Origin: Actinomycetospora chiangmaiensis DSM 45062 | GTDB taxonomy: Bacteria; Actinomycetota; Actinomycetes; Mycobacteriales; Pseudonocardiaceae | Length of the DNA: 64,000 nt | Direction: 5' to 3' | Assembly (NCBI RefSeq): GCF_000379625.1 | Contig: NZ_KB903244.1 | Location: 312,105-376,104, forward strand | Shown here: one piece after another, positions 62,257-64,000 of the stretch | Layout: each line of letters opens with the position of its first letter | How positions within the stretch are numbered: position 1 is the first letter of the stretch | Position numbers and translations under genes: made by a program | The notes under the pieces: model-generated | Told to the model about the DNA's origin: nothing | The model's database searches: none | Seen by the model: only the letters and a program-made list of their open reading frames with translations

Positions 62257-64000
62257 CTAGCGTCGCGCCCGCCGGTGGGCCGCCATCCGCACCGGGGCGT
62301 CCGCGGCACCGAATCCGGAGTGCCCGCCGACCCGCTGCACGGCCTCGAGGAACACCCGCCCGCCGAGCACCGGCGTCACGACGTGGCGGTACTGCCCGCC
62401 GGAGCCGTCGACGTCGACCAGGACGCGGTGCGCGGCCAGGAGGTCGACGTCCGCCACCCCCCGCGCCGCGAGGTCCGCGTAGTAGTTCGGCCCGACGTCG
62501 AGCAGCTCCAGCCCCGCGGCCGCGGCGGCCCGCGCCACGGCGAGCACGTCGGGGACCGCGAACGCCACGCTCTGCGGCGCGGGCACACCGGGGGCCCAGC
62601 CACCGCGGCGCACCAGGGTCGAGGACAGCACCACCCGTACCGGGTCGGGTCCCGTCGAGGCGAACATCCGACCCCGGACCAGTCCGAAGGGCGCCACGAT
62701 CTCGGTGGGCGCGCCGACCGGGGCCAGCCCGACGACCGTGCGCAGGAACAGCTCGGCCTCGGCGATCAGGTCGAACGGCGGGCTGAGCGCGACGTGGTCG
62801 ATCCCGCTCACGCCGACCCCCGCCACGGCGCCGGTCACGAGGAAGTCCCCCGGCCAGAAGTCGTCGGCGGTCGGATCGGGCCGGTCGGGGCAGCAGAACA
62901 GCAGGGTGCCGTCGGGGGCGGCGACCGCGCGCAGCTCCGCCTCGTCCGCGGCGCGGGGCAGCGGCACGCGCGGGGCCAGCAGCTCGACCCCGTGCCGTGC
63001 CAGCGCCTCCGGGTCGGGCGTGCGCACCGCGAGCGCGGCGACGGCGGCCGGCGCCGACCCGGCGTCGGGAACGGGGGCCTCCTCGCGGACGACGACGCGC
63101 GCGCCGCCGGCCTCCCACAGCCCGACCGGCTTGGTGCGGTGCTCGCCGGTGCGGACGAGGCCGAACGCGGCCAGCGCGTCGGTGACCTCGGCGGAGGTCG
63201 CGGGGTCGACCACCAGCTCGACGAAGGCGGTCCCGTCCACTGCGGGCATGGTGCCCCCGGCGAGCGACTCCTCGAGTCCGAGCAGGGAGCGCCGGGCGTC
63301 CAGCGCGGCGGGCCCGGGGTCGGCCTGGCGGAAGACGTCGTTGAACACCTCGAGCGACCACGGGCCGTCGTAGCCGGCGGCGTCGAGGTGACCGACGAGG
63401 GCGGTGAGGTCGAAGTCGCCCTGCCCGGGGAAGAGCCGGTGGTGCCGGCTCCACGGCAGCACGTCCATGTCCAGGCGCGGGGCGTCGGCGAGCTGGCAGA
63501 AGAAGAGCTTGCCGGCCGGTACCGACCGCAGACCGGTGGGGTCGCCGTCGCGGGCGTAGAGGTGGAAGGAGTCCACGCAGAGGCCCAGCGCCGGATGGTC
63601 GGCGAGCGCGACGATCCGCCACGAGTGGTCCCACGTGTTCACGTGCCGACCCCACGCCAGTGCCTCGTAGGCGATCCGCAGTCCCCGGTCGGCGGCCCGG
63701 GCGGCGACCTCGGCGAGCTGCGCGGCGGCGAGCTCGTCGTCGTCGATCGCCCGGGGGTCGACCGAGGAACAGATCAGGGCCGTGGTGGTCCCGAGCCGCG
63801 CCATGACGTCGAAGGCGTGCTCGACCCGGCGCAGCGCGGCCGCGAACGCGTCGGGCGGGAGCGCCTCGACGTCACGGATCGGCTGATAGAGGTCGATCGC
63901 GAGCCCGAGGTCGGTGCAGCGGCGGGCGATGTCCTCGGGCGGTTCCGGCGAGCCGAGGAGGTCGGGCACGAAGAGCTCGACGCCGTCGAACCCGGCGGCG
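62257..64000 (-). CDS. qsuB: QsuB-type 3-dehydroshikimate dehydratase fused to an HPPD-like domain, start beyond window
   Basis: The visible 581 residues form a two-domain enzyme. The N-terminal TIM barrel continues past the right edge with GFDGVELFVPDLLG, as in QsuB. It turns 3-dehydroshikimate into protocatechuate. The C-terminal VOC part (from about residue 285) is like 4-hydroxyphenylpyruvate dioxygenase, with GIDHVALSPPFDLI and the Glu region GGRVFLEAVQRVGG. A motif A copy is in frame in the linker (APVPDAGSA). It converges on the ShiA-like gene. Confidence 0.92.
   Translation of the reverse strand, partial: AAGFDGVELFVPDLLGSPEPPEDIARRCTDLGLAIDLYQPIRDVEALPPDAFAAALRRVEHAFDVMARLGTTTALICSSVDPRAIDDDELAAAQLAEVAARAADRGLRIAYEALAWGRHVNTWDHSWRIVALADHPALGLCVDSFHLYARDGDPTGLRSVPAGKLFFCQLADAPRLDMDVLPWSRHHRLFPGQGDFDLTALVGHLDAAGYDGPWSLEVFNDVFRQADPGPAALDARRSLLGLEESLAGGTMPAVDGTAFVELVVDPATSAEVTDALAAFGLVRTGEHRTKPVGLWEAGGARVVVREEAPVPDAGSAPAAVAALAVRTPDPEALARHGVELLAPRVPLPRAADEAELRAVAAPDGTLLFCCPDRPDPTADDFWPGDFLVTGAVAGVGVSGIDHVALSPPFDLIAEAELFLRTVVGLAPVGAPTEIVAPFGLVRGRMFASTGPDPVRVVLSSTLVRRGGWAPGVPAPQSVAFAVPDVLAVARAAAAAGLELLDVGPNYYADLAARGVADVDLLAAHRVLVDVDGSGGQYRHVVTPVLGGRVFLEAVQRVGGHSGFGAADAPVRMAAHRRARR
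63056..63079 (-). repeat. motif A copy, in frame in the qsuB linker
   Basis: The minus strand encodes APVPDAGSA; the right end matches the copy at 48366-48389 over many bases. Confidence 0.65.

Overview
The window looks like a core-chromosome segment of a very GC-rich actinobacterium, most likely of the Pseudonocardiales (Pseudonocardia or Actinomycetospora type). The reasons are a G+C content near three quarters by eye, many GTG starts and four-base stop/start overlaps, an MshC-like cysteine ligase, and a DinB-type protein of the kind that uses mycothiol. Gene order follows Mycobacterium tuberculosis around rimP-nusA-infB-rbfA-truB-ribF-rpsO-pnp-pepR-dapB and around proS-chelatase-cobO-cobB. 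The genus is inference. I see no tRNA, rRNA, CRISPR array or insertion sequence. With the genes called here no gene-free stretch exceeds 300 bases; the largest gaps are 61996-62256, 40684-40916 and 15800-16011.

Layout. (1) 1-8334, minus strand: a tightly coupled eight-gene operon. It starts with inositol-phosphate synthase and continues with an HD-like protein, a SAM methyltransferase, a Gfo/Idh/MocA oxidoreductase, a zinc-ribbon metallo-beta-lactamase-like protein, a YcaO protein, a TIM-barrel isomerase-like protein and a glycosyltransferase cut by the window edge. Every visible junction overlaps. No precursor peptide is visible and I do not recognise the pathway; it is the best candidate for an undescribed system. 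(2) 8512-11340: YcaQ-like glycosylase, a small protein, carbonic anhydrase and a GNAT. (3) 11407-28070, minus strand: the information-processing cluster rimP to dapB, with a MATE transporter, an SDR and a hypothetical gene inserted. (4) 28142-34613: a Tat-lipoprotein/ferritin-like pair, a TetR with a DUF1772 membrane protein, a membrane protein, an SDR, a YjbQ protein, a geranylgeranyl-reductase-like flavoprotein and an ORF without a proper stop. (5) 34614-42741: alcohol dehydrogenase with an AcoR-like AAA+ regulator lacking GAFTGA; a ROK regulator facing a HAD phosphatase/MFS pair across a clear operator; a Gly/Ser-repeat protein; and a glycosyltransferase. (6) 42777-53477: proS, a 1003-residue disordered membrane protein, an mshC-like gene, LapA, an enoyl-reductase-like protein, DinB, and two tandemly duplicated YbjQ genes. 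(7) 53624-58148: late cobalamin genes (chelatase I/D fusion, cobO, cobB, cobE-like). (8) 58213-59010: a siderophore-interacting flavoprotein behind an IdeR/DtxR box. (9) 59064-64000: a dehydroshikimate-to-protocatechuate locus with a TetR, a ShiA-like transporter, a TIM-barrel protein and a QsuB-type fusion cut by the right edge.

Two dispersed short repeats cross these regions. Motif A (core TTCCCGACGACGGGT or its complement) occurs at about 19 places. Intergenic copies often lie just after stop codons, several beside hairpins, and other copies sit in frame inside unrelated genes, where they encode P-D-D/A-G-S. Motif B (about 35-55 bases) occurs three times, once in frame in the chelatase linker, where it encodes SLPLDDSNDA. 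Neither is explained by the genes that carry it.
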